DNA of 64,000 bases from Mariniflexile gromovii (lineage in GTDB: Bacteria; Bacteroidota; Bacteroidia; Flavobacteriales; Flavobacteriaceae), in assembly GCF_017814435.1 (NCBI RefSeq), contig NZ_JAGJCB010000004.1:274911-338910 (forward strand), written 5' to 3'. Shown piece by piece: positions 1 through 8,411 of this stretch (within the stretch, counting starts at the first letter, position 1; each line of letters opens with the position of its first letter). The position numbers and the translations under genes were made by a program. A model generated the notes under the pieces. It worked only from the letters and a program-made list of their open reading frames with translations. It searched no databases and was not told the DNA's origin.

Positions 1-567
1 ATCAAACTTTGAAATAAACCAATCATTGAATTCACAATAATCTTCTCTAAAACTATCAAAAAAACTGTCATTTATATCTACCTCAGCAAAATCAACTTTT
101 TTTACTGCCAAAACACTATACTCGACTAAACCAGGGTTCTCTGAAGTGGATTTTTCGAGAAAAGTTTGAATTTTAAATACTTTGCCAGATATACCAAGCC
201 TATTGGCCTTTATATGAATCTTCTTATCCTGAGTAATCAATAAATCTATTCTACCATTATAAACTTCATTAAGTAAATGGCTATCATTAATGTCATTTTC
301 ATTAATATCAATCTCTGAGCTAACCTGTTGAACATCTTTTGAAAATGGCAGTGGGTGTTTAATTAGATTATAACTATCCAATTTAATTGAAAAAGTAGCG
401 ACTACTTGCTTATTTTTATACGTCTCGATTTCTGAAACTGTAATAGGATGTATATACTTTTCATAATGCAACTTATCTATCCAATTAAAAAGCTGTCCAA
501 TTTCATGTTCAATAATTTTATTGGATTCTCTGTGAATTATTATGTTGGTATCTAATAAGACTTTCAT
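1..567 (-). CDS. PIN-domain protein, truncated at left edge
   Basis: Only the first 189 codons are inside the window; the ATG is complementary to 565-567. The N-terminus MKVLLDTNIIIHRE carries the first PIN acidic residue (Asp6), a central NDSH stretch follows, and LLITQDKKI supplies a later acidic position. PIN domains are Mg2+-dependent ribonucleases. The last visible part, FFDSFREDYCEFNEWF, resembles the linker I recall from PIN proteins fused to a GNAT acetyltransferase. A PIN-GNAT fusion is therefore likely, but that is inference because the rest lies outside the window. It is transcribed divergently from meaB across about 200 bp. It could instead be a plain PIN toxin, but no small antitoxin gene is visible upstream. 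Confidence 0.7.
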   Translation of the reverse strand, partial: MKVLLDTNIIIHRESNKIIEHEIGQLFNWIDKLHYEKYIHPITVSEIETYKNKQVVATFSIKLDSYNLIKHPLPFSKDVQQVSSEIDINENDINDSHLLNEVYNGRIDLLITQDKKIHIKANRLGISGKVFKIQTFLEKSTSENPGLVEYSVLAVKKVDFAEVDINDSFFDSFREDYCEFNDWFISKFD

Positions 568-766
568 TTACCTTAGTTTCATATTTTTATCATTTCGTTA
601 AAAACTCGTGGTGTTTTAATTAAAACCAATTTAGTATTTTTTTCTCACATAAATAATAAGTAAAACCATTTTGTTTACAATACAGTTTTTATAAAAAACA
701 CACCATAAAACCACCTCTCTTTTTCACATAATCTGTATCTTTAAAACTGGTAAAGCTTATTAAAAA

Positions 767-1771
767 ATGACACCCTACAAACACAAAAACAGACTCACAG
801 CACAAGCCTATATTGATGGAGTTTTAAAGGGCGACCGCGTTATTCTATCCAGAGCCATTACCGTTATAGAAAGCCATTTGGAAAGCGACAAAGTGCTAAC
901 TAAAACCATTATTCAATCCATTTTACCCAACTCGGGCAATTCCATTCGTATTGGTATTACCGGTGTTCCGGGTGTGGGCAAAAGCACCTTTATTGAGGCT
1001 TTTGGCAAGCATCTTATAAACCAAGGTCATAAAGTAGCCGTTTTATCTATAGACCCCAGTAGTCAACGTTCTAAAGGCAGTATTTTGGGCGATAAAACCC
1101 GTATGGAAGCATTGAGCACTTTAGAAAGTGTCTATATACGACCATCGGCTTCCGGGGACACTCTTGGTGGTGTTGCCAACAAAACAGCTGAAAGTATGCT
1201 GCTTTGCGAAGCTGCCGGATACGATGTTATTTTAATTGAAACTGTTGGCGTAGGGCAATCTGAAACCGCAGTTCATGGGATGACCGATTTTTTCCTGTTA
1301 TTAATGTTGGCTGGAGCTGGCGATGAACTTCAAGGTATTAAAAAAGGAATTATGGAAATGGCAGATATGCTAGTCATCAATAAAGCAGACGGTGACAACA
1401 TTAAAAAAAGCGAACAGGCACGATTGCAGTACCAAAACACCTTGCATATTTTTCCACCTTCGGAATCTGGTTGGGAAACGGTGGTTACCACAGCTTCATC
1501 CACCAAAAACACAGGTATTGATACTGTGTGGAATACCATTTTAAACTATCAAGCATTAGTGAATGCAAATGGTTATTTTACAAAAAACAGGCAGCGCCAA
1601 AACATCCGTTGGATGTACGACACCATTAACAACGAACTGAAACAACTATTTTACGGTTCTGAAGCCATTACCAAGGAGCTTTCTATTTTGGAAAAAGAGG
1701 TGATATCCTCTAAAATATCGCCATTAAAAGCGGCAAACCATGTTATTGAAATGTTTAAAAAACGACTCTAA
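767..1771 (+). CDS. meaB: Methylmalonyl-CoA mutase-associated GTPase MeaB
   Basis: A G3E-family P-loop GTPase of 334 residues, the normal length. It protects and reloads adenosylcobalamin-dependent methylmalonyl-CoA mutase in the cytoplasm. Visible motifs are the P-loop GVPGVGKST (about 66-74), LSIDPSSQRSKGSILGDKTRM, the ETVGVGQSE switch region and the guanine-specificity motif NKAD. No mutase or epimerase gene lies nearby, so the partner must be encoded elsewhere. The start follows a 200-bp AT-rich gap shared with the divergent PIN gene, which presumably contains promoters for both. The family assignment is secure. Confidence 0.93.
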   Translation: MTPYKHKNRLTAQAYIDGVLKGDRVILSRAITVIESHLESDKVLTKTIIQSILPNSGNSIRIGITGVPGVGKSTFIEAFGKHLINQGHKVAVLSIDPSSQRSKGSILGDKTRMEALSTLESVYIRPSASGDTLGGVANKTAESMLLCEAAGYDVILIETVGVGQSETAVHGMTDFFLLLMLAGAGDELQGIKKGIMEMADMLVINKADGDNIKKSEQARLQYQNTLHIFPPSESGWETVVTTASSTKNTGIDTVWNTILNYQALVNANGYFTKNRQRQNIRWMYDTINNELKQLFYGSEAITKELSILEKEVISSKISPLKAANHVIEMFKKRL

Positions 1772-1796
1772 TAACGTTCCATAAGTATTTTTAAAC

Positions 1797-3314
1797 ATGT
1801 TAAACACAGCCATACTAAAACACAACAAACTTCCATTACTATTAGCGTTTTTAAGTGTACTCTTCTACTTTGCTTTCGCCTATAATTTAGTCCGAACCGA
1901 CTATATAAAATTGATAACACTTTATACAGCCTTGTTTTTTGTGTTCTACAAATTGGTTCAACTTTTAAAAACACACATAGTATTTTTAACTTGGTTAGCC
2001 TTTGTATTTAGGGCTGTTTTTATTTTAGCCATTCCAAACCTATCGCAAGATTTTTACCGTTTTATTTGGGATGGCAGAATGTTTTTAGCTGGTTTTAACC
2101 CCTATTTACATAGTGTTGAATCTTTTATCAGCATGGGTGAATTTCCTGTAGCGCAAGCCCAAGAACTACACCAAGGCATGGGCGCATTGAACGCCAGCCA
2201 CTTTACCAATTACCCACCTATAAACCAATTATGTTTTGTGATGGCTGGTTTATTTGCAGACAAAAGTATTTTAGGTTCGGTGGTGGTGATGCGCCTTCTT
2301 ATAATTGCTGCCGATTTTGGCACTCTTTATTATGGAAAGAAGCTTTTAGAACGACTGAATATTCCTGTTCATAATATCTTTTGGTATATTTTAAATCCGT
2401 TTATTATTATTGAATTAACAGGCAACCTTCATTTTGAAGGCGTGATGATTTTCTTTTTAGTTTGGAGTTTGTATCTCCTGCATTTGGGAAAATGGCAAAT
2501 GGCCGCTGTTATTTTAGCGTTTTCTATTGCAACAAAACTGGTTCCTTTGATGTTTTTACCTTTGTTTTTTTGGTGGTTTTTAAAACGACCTCTCGACAGC
2601 ACTCTAGGTGACATAAATAAAACGACTGCGCTAAACCTGACAACCGACGATGAGAAGCTGAAACAAGTTCAGCTTGACAAAACGAAAGGCGTCATTACGA
2701 ATGAAATGAAGCAATCGCTAGCCTTTGACAAGATTGCTTCGTCGCTTACTCCTCGCAGTAGCGGATTATTAAAATTGACAGGTTTTTACAGTATAGTTGG
2801 TATTACAACACTGCTATTGTTTGTTCCGTTTTACTCAAAGCAATTCATAACCAATTATACAAAAACCGTTGGCTTATGGTTTCAAGATTTTGAGTTTAAT
2901 GCCAGTTTATACTACATAGCACGGGAAATAGGGTATTTGTTTAGAGGTTACAACGAAATTGCCATAATAGGTAAAGCCATCCCGATTCTTGTAATTCTTT
3001 TGGTGCTGTGCATCGCTTTACTAAGAAAAAACAATAATACCTTACAGCTTATTACCAGCATGCTTTTGGTATTGTCATTTTACTATTTTACGGCTACTAC
3101 GGTGCATCCTTGGTACGTGGCAACACTTTTAATACTGTCGGTTTTTACCAATTATAAATTTCCTTTAGTGTGGAGTTTTATAATTATACTAAGCTATTTA
3201 GCATACATGAACACGAACAACACCGAAAACTTGTGGATTATTGGATTGGAGTACACCATTGTTTATGGCGTATGTATTTGGGAGGTTTTTACAAACAAAA
3301 AAAAGGCTTTTTAA
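1797..3314 (+). CDS. GT-C-type membrane glycosyltransferase with in-frame repeat insertion
   Basis: A polytopic membrane protein of 505 residues. The first large loop carries SQDFYRFIWDGRMFLAGFNPY, the D...DG...G.NPY pattern of polyprenyl-phosphate-sugar-dependent GT-C enzymes (GT87/MptB-like); the sugar and acceptor are unknown. The gene begins 25 bp after meaB and may be co-transcribed. About 60 hydrophilic residues (roughly 263-322) interrupt the membrane segments. Their DNA (2593-2770) contains a dispersed hairpin repeat and a second inverted repeat rather than ordinary coding sequence, yet the frame stays open. The stop codon lies inside a terminator hairpin. It could be annotated as a mannosyltransferase or simply a DUF2029-like protein. 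Confidence 0.72.
   Translation: MLNTAILKHNKLPLLLAFLSVLFYFAFAYNLVRTDYIKLITLYTALFFVFYKLVQLLKTHIVFLTWLAFVFRAVFILAIPNLSQDFYRFIWDGRMFLAGFNPYLHSVESFISMGEFPVAQAQELHQGMGALNASHFTNYPPINQLCFVMAGLFADKSILGSVVVMRLLIIAADFGTLYYGKKLLERLNIPVHNIFWYILNPFIIIELTGNLHFEGVMIFFLVWSLYLLHLGKWQMAAVILAFSIATKLVPLMFLPLFFWWFLKRPLDSTLGDINKTTALNLTTDDEKLKQVQLDKTKGVITNEMKQSLAFDKIASSLTPRSSGLLKLTGFYSIVGITTLLLFVPFYSKQFITNYTKTVGLWFQDFEFNASLYYIAREIGYLFRGYNEIAIIGKAIPILVILLVLCIALLRKNNNTLQLITSMLLVLSFYYFTATTVHPWYVATLLILSVFTNYKFPLVWSFIIILSYLAYMNTNNTENLWIIGLEYTIVYGVCIWEVFTNKKKAF
2593..2770 (+). repeat. Composite repeat inserted in frame in the glycosyltransferase gene
   Basis: Within the coding sequence, 2655-2675 is a perfect hairpin: AAGCTGAA, loop ACAAG, TTCAGCTT, then GACA. 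It is the same design as the hairpins around 8325-8810. Just downstream, 2690-2762 holds a second element with inverted arms GAAGCAATC and GATTGCTTC. Together they encode a low-complexity hydrophilic stretch (including KLKQVQLDK and NEMKQSLAFDKIASS) between transmembrane segments. The exact borders are estimated from where membrane-protein-like sequence resumes. Confidence 0.7.
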
Positions 3315-3326
3315 AAAGCCTTTTTA
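3294..3326. terminator. Bidirectional terminator overlapping the glycosyltransferase stop codon
   Basis: Arms AAAAAGGCTTTTT and AAAAAGCCTTTTT form a hairpin with A- and T-runs on both sides, so it can end the rightward glycosyltransferase transcript and the leftward operon ending at 3405. The TAA stop codon at 3312-3314 lies in the loop region. Confidence 0.75.
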
Positions 3327-3374
3327 ATATCTATTTAAGCGTAATCGAGAACTTCAATAGTTAATTTACACATA

Positions 3375-3399
3375 GGTTTCGACTGCGCTCAACCAGACA
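3375..3399 (+). repeat. Dispersed hairpin repeat (CGACTGCGCTC type)
   Basis: GGTT and AACC arms enclose TCGACTGCGCTC, followed by AGACA. The same core occurs in frame inside mvaD (12496-12521). It is intergenic here, between the convergent glycosyltransferase and VOC genes. Confidence 0.6.
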
Positions 3400-3404
3400 T
3401 AACA

Positions 3405-3818
3405 TTATTTTTTAAAAATGGATCCTGGGTTTTTAAAACTTTTAAATTCCAACATATAATCGTTTGGGTCCTTTATAAAGAAAGAAACGTGCTCACCAGC
3501 TTTACTTTCCAAAAACCTTATTTGGCTAACCATGTCTAGTTTTTGTTGTTTACATTTTTCGTAAATCTGTTCCCAATCTTTTAACTCTACAATAACTCCG
3601 AAATGAAACGAGGGCAATATTTTACCTTCGAAAACATAATTAGGACTGTTAAAGTTAAATTTTTCGGCCTTTATAAATGTTATTTGATTGCCAAATAAAT
3701 CTATATCGACCCAACTTTGTGTTTTCCTTCCTAAGGAAGCGCCAATATTATCCACATAAAAGCTTTCTGTACCTTTTACGCTTAAACAAGGCAACGACAT
3801 ATGAAATGATGCGCCCAT
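3405..3818 (-). CDS. VOC-superfamily (glyoxalase/bleomycin-resistance fold) protein
   Basis: A 137-residue single-module protein of the vicinal oxygen chelate superfamily. Candidate metal ligands are in HMSLPCLSV near the N-terminus, SFHFGVIVEL in the middle and DYMLEFKSF near the end, the usual His/His/Glu spacing. The substrate cannot be predicted. It is the last gene of the leftward polyamine-associated operon, 12 bp behind the 76-residue gene, and is followed by a bidirectional terminator. Confidence 0.82.
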   Translation of the reverse strand: MGASFHMSLPCLSVKGTESFYVDNIGASLGRKTQSWVDIDLFGNQITFIKAEKFNFNSPNYVFEGKILPSFHFGVIVELKDWEQIYEKCKQQKLDMVSQIRFLESKAGEHVSFFIKDPNDYMLEFKSFKNPGSIFKK

Positions 3819-3830
3819 AATATAATAGTA

Positions 3831-4061
3831 TTAAAGAGGTTTTAAACTTTCAACTCTGTAAATTACAAAATCTTCGTCATCATCTTCAAAATCTTCAACA
3901 AAAGTTATTCTAAAACTTTTATCAACATAACTTTTGTCGTTCTTTAAATCGTATTGCTTTAATACTCTTGGGTGTACTTCCTCGAATACTAATTCTTCTC
4001 CATTTTCAAACCAAAACGTAAAATAACCGTTTTTGTAAGACTTAAAAACAGCTGTTCTCAT
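3831..4061 (-). CDS. Small conserved acidic protein, function unknown
   Basis: A 76-residue protein starting MRTAVFKSYKNGYFTFWFENGEE, rich in beta-prone and acidic residues (FVEDFEDDDEDF), with no signal peptide or membrane segment. I recognise no named domain. It lies in the same operon as the polyamine genes, with 19 bp upstream and 12 bp downstream separating its neighbours, so a real translated gene is likely. Confidence 0.68.
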   Translation of the reverse strand: MRTAVFKSYKNGYFTFWFENGEELVFEEVHPRVLKQYDLKNDKSYVDKSFRITFVEDFEDDDEDFVIYRVESLKPL

Positions 4062-4080
4062 AACACTTACTAACTAAGAA

Positions 4081-4494
4081 TTAATCAATATCATCATCAT
4101 CGTCTTCATCATCATCGTAGTCTGAATCCGAGTCATCCATATCATCGTCGTCGTCTTCGTCGTCATCCGAACTTGGTTTTTTAACAACCACATCATCGTC
4201 TTCATCGTCACCTAAACTCGCGTCGGCATCATCAACTTTAACTTCTTCAAAATCATCATCAGCAACATCGTCTGTATCATCTCCAAAGTCTTCCATAGCT
4301 TGTACAAGGCGTTTACCAACTTTTACTAAGTAAATCGTATCATCAGTTCTAACCTCTACAGCTTCAATTATTTCATTTTGTGCATTTCTAAACGAAATCA
4401 CATCGGTTTCGTCGTATCCATCAGGAAACTTTTCAACAAGAAGATTTAAAATATCTTCATTTAGTTTTTTGTAATCTACAATTTTGCGTAACAT
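4081..4494 (-). CDS. Hypothetical protein with long Asp/Glu-rich tail
   Basis: 137 residues. The first about 75 form a compact domain (MLRKIVDYKKLNEDILNLL...YLVKVGKRLVQAMEDF). The remaining about 60 are almost entirely Asp, Glu and Ser. Such tails can bind basic proteins, metal or polycations, and a link to polyamines would be attractive given the operon, but that is only inference. It follows the deoxyhypusine-synthase-like gene by 16 bp. The GAT/GAC-rich 3' end is a low-complexity tract that could vary in length. Confidence 0.66.
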   Translation of the reverse strand: MLRKIVDYKKLNEDILNLLVEKFPDGYDETDVISFRNAQNEIIEAVEVRTDDTIYLVKVGKRLVQAMEDFGDDTDDVADDDFEEVKVDDADASLGDDEDDDVVVKKPSSDDDEDDDDDMDDSDSDYDDDEDDDDDID

Positions 4495-4510
4495 TTTTAT
4501 TTGGGTTGAG

Positions 4511-5488
4511 TTATTGGTCTAACAAATATGCAAAAATTAATGGAGCAACAATGGTTGCATCACTTTCTATGATGTATTTTGGGGTATCTATATCTAATTT
4601 ACCCCAAGTAATTTTTTCGTTTGGAACGGCACCTGAGTAGGAACCGTAACTGGTTGTTGAGTCGCTAATTTGGCAAAAATAGCTCCAAAATGGAATATCG
4701 TGCATTTCCATATCTTGGTAAAGCATTGGCACCACACATATTGGGAAATCGCCCGCTATACCACCGCCAATTTGGAAGAAACCTACACCTTTTCCACCTG
4801 AATTTTTTGGATACCAATCGGCCAACCACATCATATATTCTATACCGCTTTTGGTAGTAGACGCTTTAAATTCACCTTTGATGCAGTACGATGCGAAAAT
4901 ATTACCCATAGTACTATCTTCCCATCCTGGAACTACAATTGGCAAGTTTTTTTCGGCAGCAGCTACCATCCAAGAATCTTTTGGATCGATTTCATAATAC
5001 TGCTCTAAAACACCTGAATTTATCATTTGATACATAAATTCATGAGGAAAATAACGTTCCCCAGATTTATCTGCTTTGTTCCAAATATCGTATAAATGCG
5101 ATTGTAAACGTCTAAACGCTTCCTCTTCAGGAATACAGGTATCTGTAACACGATTATAATGGTTTTCCAATAAATCCCACTCTTCTTGTGGCGATAAATC
5201 TCTGTAGTTTGGTACTCTTTTGTATGAATTGTGCGCCACTAAATTCATAATATCCTCTTCAAGGTTTGCACCTGTACAAGAAATAATTTGAATTTTATCT
5301 TGACGGATCATTTCAGCTAACGATTTGCCTAACTCGGCAGTACTCATCGCTCCTGCTAAAGTAACCATCATTTTACCACCTTCCAGCAAATGGGTTTCGT
5401 AACCTTTTGCAGCGTCTACCAAAGCAGCCGCATTAAAGTGTAAATAATTTTTTTCTATAAATTGTGATATGGGTCCTTTAGTACTCAT
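4511..5488 (-). CDS. Deoxyhypusine synthase-like enzyme (aminobutyl transferase)
   Basis: Starting at the ATG at 5486-5488 (MSTKGPISQFIEKNYLHFNA) the product is 325 residues. A longer in-frame start at 5557 would read through the 3' end of the upstream gene and is unlikely. Family marks are LAGAMSTAELGKSLAEM, SCTGANLEEDIMNLV, and near the C-terminus SGAVPNEKITWGK, whose final Lys (about 297) aligns with the lysine that forms the enzyme-imine intermediate in deoxyhypusine synthase. Bacteria lack eIF5A, and bacterial homologues make homospermidine or related polyamines. The start overlaps the end of the arginase-fold gene by 11 bp. The exact product cannot be read from sequence. Confidence 0.85.
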   Translation of the reverse strand: MSTKGPISQFIEKNYLHFNAAALVDAAKGYETHLLEGGKMMVTLAGAMSTAELGKSLAEMIRQDKIQIISCTGANLEEDIMNLVAHNSYKRVPNYRDLSPQEEWDLLENHYNRVTDTCIPEEEAFRRLQSHLYDIWNKADKSGERYFPHEFMYQMINSGVLEQYYEIDPKDSWMVAAAEKNLPIVVPGWEDSTMGNIFASYCIKGEFKASTTKSGIEYMMWLADWYPKNSGGKGVGFFQIGGGIAGDFPICVVPMLYQDMEMHDIPFWSYFCQISDSTTSYGSYSGAVPNEKITWGKLDIDTPKYIIESDATIVAPLIFAYLLDQ

Positions 5489-6416
5489 CGTCGTCGTTAA
5501 ATTTTGAAGCGTTATTTTTTTGTTTCGAATTATCGTAAGCGTTATCGTAATCATCACCTACCTCTTCGTCCATAAATTTATAACTTAACATTTTATAATA
5601 CAATTTTGCGGCTAAAAAATCGGAAGATTTTTGTTTTTCATTGGGGCATAAATCAACAATATCAAACCCAACTACATTTTTTTCAGCAAAAACTTGTTTT
5701 AAGAAATCTAAAGTTTCGTACCAAAACAACCCACCAGGTAAAGGCGAAGCAGTATTTGGCATGATGGATAGATCTAAACCGTTCAAGCTAAAATTGATGA
5801 ATACGTTATCGGTCATCTGGTCTATAGCAGAATCCATCCATGTATCATCAACCGCCATTTCATGGGCAAAATATGTTTTATCGGTATCTGCAATTGTTTT
5901 TTCTTTTGCACTCATAGAGCGAATACCAACTTGAATTAAATTGGTGGTTTGGTTGGCCTCGTTAAGCGCGCACGCATTGTTTAAAGACGACCCGTTATGC
6001 GATTTTCTTAAATTGGCATGTGCACCAATGTGCAATACTGTTAAGCTTGGGAACATTTCGTTAAAAGCGCGAATGGTTCCTATAGAAATAGCATGTTCGC
6101 CACCAAAAACGGTAACAAACTTATTTTTTTTGATATATTTTTTTGTGGTTTGGTGAACAGCTTCAACCAAAGCTTCTGGCGAATTGTTTACATCAACAGC
6201 ATCTGTTAAATGGATACCTTGTTGGTACACTTCAGTGTCTGTTTCAATATCATAAAGCTCCATATTGTTTGAAGCGTTTAAAAAGGCTTCTGGCCCTTTA
6301 CTGGCTCCTTTTTGTATTGTACTTGTTCCATCAAAAGGTACTGGAATTAAAACAATTTTTGATTGCTCCAACTTTGCAAACTCCTCAGGAATTCCAGCAT
6401 ACGTGTTATTTGTCAT
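5478..6416 (-). CDS. Arginase/agmatinase-fold protein lacking metal ligands
   Basis: A 312-residue ureohydrolase homologue in the SpeB position between arginine decarboxylase and the deoxyhypusine-synthase-like gene. Both Mn-binding signatures are altered: the usual DAHADLR reads GAHANLR, and the usual DLDALDPS reads SLNGLDLS. GGEHS reads GGEHA, and the later VGFDIVEL glutamate is aspartate. The two histidines remain (GGEH, AHAN). The rest looks well conserved and the frame is complete, with an acidic C-terminal tail (FNDDDEY). It is therefore probably not an agmatinase any more; a structural or regulatory role is possible. It overlaps speA by 11 bp. Confidence 0.83.
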   Translation of the reverse strand: MTNNTYAGIPEEFAKLEQSKIVLIPVPFDGTSTIQKGASKGPEAFLNASNNMELYDIETDTEVYQQGIHLTDAVDVNNSPEALVEAVHQTTKKYIKKNKFVTVFGGEHAISIGTIRAFNEMFPSLTVLHIGAHANLRKSHNGSSLNNACALNEANQTTNLIQVGIRSMSAKEKTIADTDKTYFAHEMAVDDTWMDSAIDQMTDNVFINFSLNGLDLSIMPNTASPLPGGLFWYETLDFLKQVFAEKNVVGFDIVDLCPNEKQKSSDFLAAKLYYKMLSYKFMDEEVGDDYDNAYDNSKQKNNASKFNDDDEY

Positions 6417-7803
6417 AACCTAAAATTTTAAGTAAGTCTTCACTTTTTTGTTGTTCGCTAAATAATTTTGTGGTGATGTTTCCATCAGTATCCCTATCTA
6501 TTAAAATATGCTTTGGTGAGGGGATTAAACAGTGTTGCAATCCTCCAAATCCACCAACGGTTTCTTGGTATGCACCGGTATTAAAAAACCCAATATATAA
6601 AGGTTTTTCTTTATTATATTTTGGCAGATAAATAGCATTCATGTGCTGTTCGCTATTGTAATAATCGTCGCTATCGCAAGTTAAACCTCCTAACAATACA
6701 CGCTCGTAACTTTCGTGCCATCTGTTAATTGGCAACATCACAAAACGTTTATTAATAGCCCAAGTATCGGGCAACGTAGTAATGAACGATGAATTGATCA
6801 TGTTCCATTTTTCACGGTCGTTTTGTTGTTTTTGGTACAACACTTCATAAATAGCGCCACCACTTTCACCTACTGTAAAACTTCCAAATTCTGTAAAAAT
6901 ATTTGGTACCGGCACTTCTTCTTCTTCACAAACCAGTTGGATTTGATTGATAATTTCACCAACCATATATTCGTAATCAAAATCAAAAGCCAACGAGTTT
7001 TTTATAGGGAAACCTCCGCCAATATTCAAACTATCCAAACTTGGGCAAATACGTTTTAAGCTTGTGTAAACCTTTAAACATTTGGTTAACTCGTTCCAGT
7101 AATACGCATTGTCTCGAATACCCGTATTAATGAAAAAATGAAGCATTTTAAGTTTCACTTTTTTATTCTCTTTAATCTGGCTTCTGTAAAAAGGTAAAAT
7201 ATTTTTATAGCCAATACCTAAACGCGAGGTATAAAACTCAAATTTTGGTTCTTCTTCCGAAGCAATACGTATACCTATATTGAATTTTCCTTTTATTTCT
7301 TTTGAAAGTAAATCTATCTCCTCATAATTATCAATAATCGGAATGCAGTTTTTATGTCCGCTATTAATTAACCTTGCAATATTTTGAATGTATTGATCTC
7401 TCTTAAAACCATTACTTATTACATAAGTTTTATCGGTTATTTTTCCTTCGGCTTTTAAGCTTTCAACAATATCGATATCAAAAGCTGATGATGTTTCAAT
7501 ATGAATATCATTCTTTAGAGCTTCGTCAAGAACATGCTTAAAATGCGAACTCTTAGTGCAGTAACAATAGCTATACTTTCCTTTGTATTTATTGGCTTTT
7601 ATGGCTTTATCAAACCAACCTTTCGCTCTATTAATGTTGTTTGAAATTTGCGGTAAATACGTAAACTTTAAAGGCGCTCCATATTGTTCAACCAAGCCCA
7701 TTAGGTCTATACCATGAAATTCTAAATGTCTATCTTTTAGATCAAATTCTTCTTGAGGAAAGTAAAAAGATTGATTAATTAAATCAATGTATTTGGTATT
7801 CAT
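6406..7803 (-). CDS. speA: Biosynthetic arginine decarboxylase (Bacteroidota type)
   Basis: A PLP-dependent fold-III decarboxylase of 465 residues that converts arginine to agmatine. YCYCTKSSHF holds the Schiff-base lysine, GGGFPIKNSLAFDF and FTEFGSFTVGESGG are the phosphate-binding and C-terminal barrel motifs, and GGLTCDSDDYY carries the active-site Cys and Asp contributed by the dimer partner. Unlike the two following genes, nothing is degenerate here. It is the first gene of the leftward operon; about 350 bp of AT-rich DNA upstream presumably contains the promoter. Confidence 0.92.
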   Translation of the reverse strand: MNTKYIDLINQSFYFPQEEFDLKDRHLEFHGIDLMGLVEQYGAPLKFTYLPQISNNINRAKGWFDKAIKANKYKGKYSYCYCTKSSHFKHVLDEALKNDIHIETSSAFDIDIVESLKAEGKITDKTYVISNGFKRDQYIQNIARLINSGHKNCIPIIDNYEEIDLLSKEIKGKFNIGIRIASEEEPKFEFYTSRLGIGYKNILPFYRSQIKENKKVKLKMLHFFINTGIRDNAYYWNELTKCLKVYTSLKRICPSLDSLNIGGGFPIKNSLAFDFDYEYMVGEIINQIQLVCEEEEVPVPNIFTEFGSFTVGESGGAIYEVLYQKQQNDREKWNMINSSFITTLPDTWAINKRFVMLPINRWHESYERVLLGGLTCDSDDYYNSEQHMNAIYLPKYNKEKPLYIGFFNTGAYQETVGGFGGLQHCLIPSPKHILIDRDTDGNITTKLFSEQQKSEDLLKILGYDK

Positions 7804-8152
7804 TCTTTATTTTTTGATGTAATAGTTTAATATTAATTTTTTTAAAGTTAAGAAACATTCGTTTCTAATCAAATAATATCTTCCTATTAATCAAATACGG
7901 ATTTGGCTCTGTGTAGTTGGAACAAAGCCATATATATGCTGGCTACCAGCAATAACATACGCAGAAGTTAGCTCTAAAATTCGGTTACTTTTTCTGTAAG
8001 CTGCTTTTGAAAATAACTTCTCAAATTTCAAAAACCCGAACATATAAACACGTTTCAATTTGTTCAGCAATTACATTACAAATGAAATATAAAAAATTTA
8101 ATTATGAAGTAATTTAGATTTTTTTTTTGGATTTTTTTTGAAAGCTGTTTTT
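7804..8152. other. Intergenic stretch upstream of speA
   Basis: AT-rich DNA without a convincing open frame. It must contain the leftward promoter for speA, but I see no clear -33/-7 pair. Homopolymer T-runs occur near 8110-8150, immediately before the repeat element. Confidence 0.4.
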
Positions 8153-8260
8153 GGGCGTTACCCACAAGGGGTCGGGCTAGTAGTTTAGCCTGAGCGCAGA
8201 CGAAGGACTACAAGTCCTCGCTCCTGCGTCGCTGTGGTCTTTTCGCTTCTATCCCTAACG
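8153..8260. repeat. Long dispersed repeat (GGCGTTAC...CTAACG type), copy 1
   Basis: Begins GGGCGTTACCCACAAGGGGT and ends ATCCCTAACG, so the outer ends are inverted (CGTTA/TAACG). The inner boxes are CACAAGGGGTCGGGCT and GTGGTCTTTTCGCTTC. A CCTGAGCGCAGACGAAGG hairpin-like unit is nested inside. A second copy with the same ends and different interior lies at 55017-55137. This is probably a folded noncoding repeat; no open frame is present. Confidence 0.72.
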
Positions 8261-8324
8261 TGGGCATATAGCAAACCAAAAAGTTTTAGTAAAAGAAAAA
8301 CTAAGCTAAAATCAACCCGTTAAA

Positions 8325-8411
8325 GATGCTGAAACAAGTTCAGCATGACACTAAGTTGTCAGTTTAGAAATATCCAAAGAGCTTGTCATTCCGAACTTGT
8401 TTCGGAATCTA
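8325..8411. repeat. Paired hairpin repeat (BIME-like), left copy beside GIY-YIG gene
   Basis: Hairpin 1 is at 8325-8350 (ATGCTGAA, ACAAG, TTCAGCAT, GACA) and hairpin 2, in opposite orientation, is at about 8383-8411 (ATTCCGAA, CTTGT, TTCGGAAT). The arms differ by compensatory changes, so the stem pairing is kept. About 33 bp separate them. The whole unit recurs in direct orientation at 8726-8812 on the other side of the nuclease gene. Confidence 0.8.

Noticed and set aside
4081..4300. GAT-rich tract as a regulatory repeat
   Set aside because: It is the coding sequence of an Asp/Glu-rich protein tail in a tight operon, so low complexity is explained by the protein.
5641..6418. Rightward open frames antisense to the arginase-fold gene
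   Set aside because: They mirror a well-supported leftward coding sequence and show no protein-like motifs.
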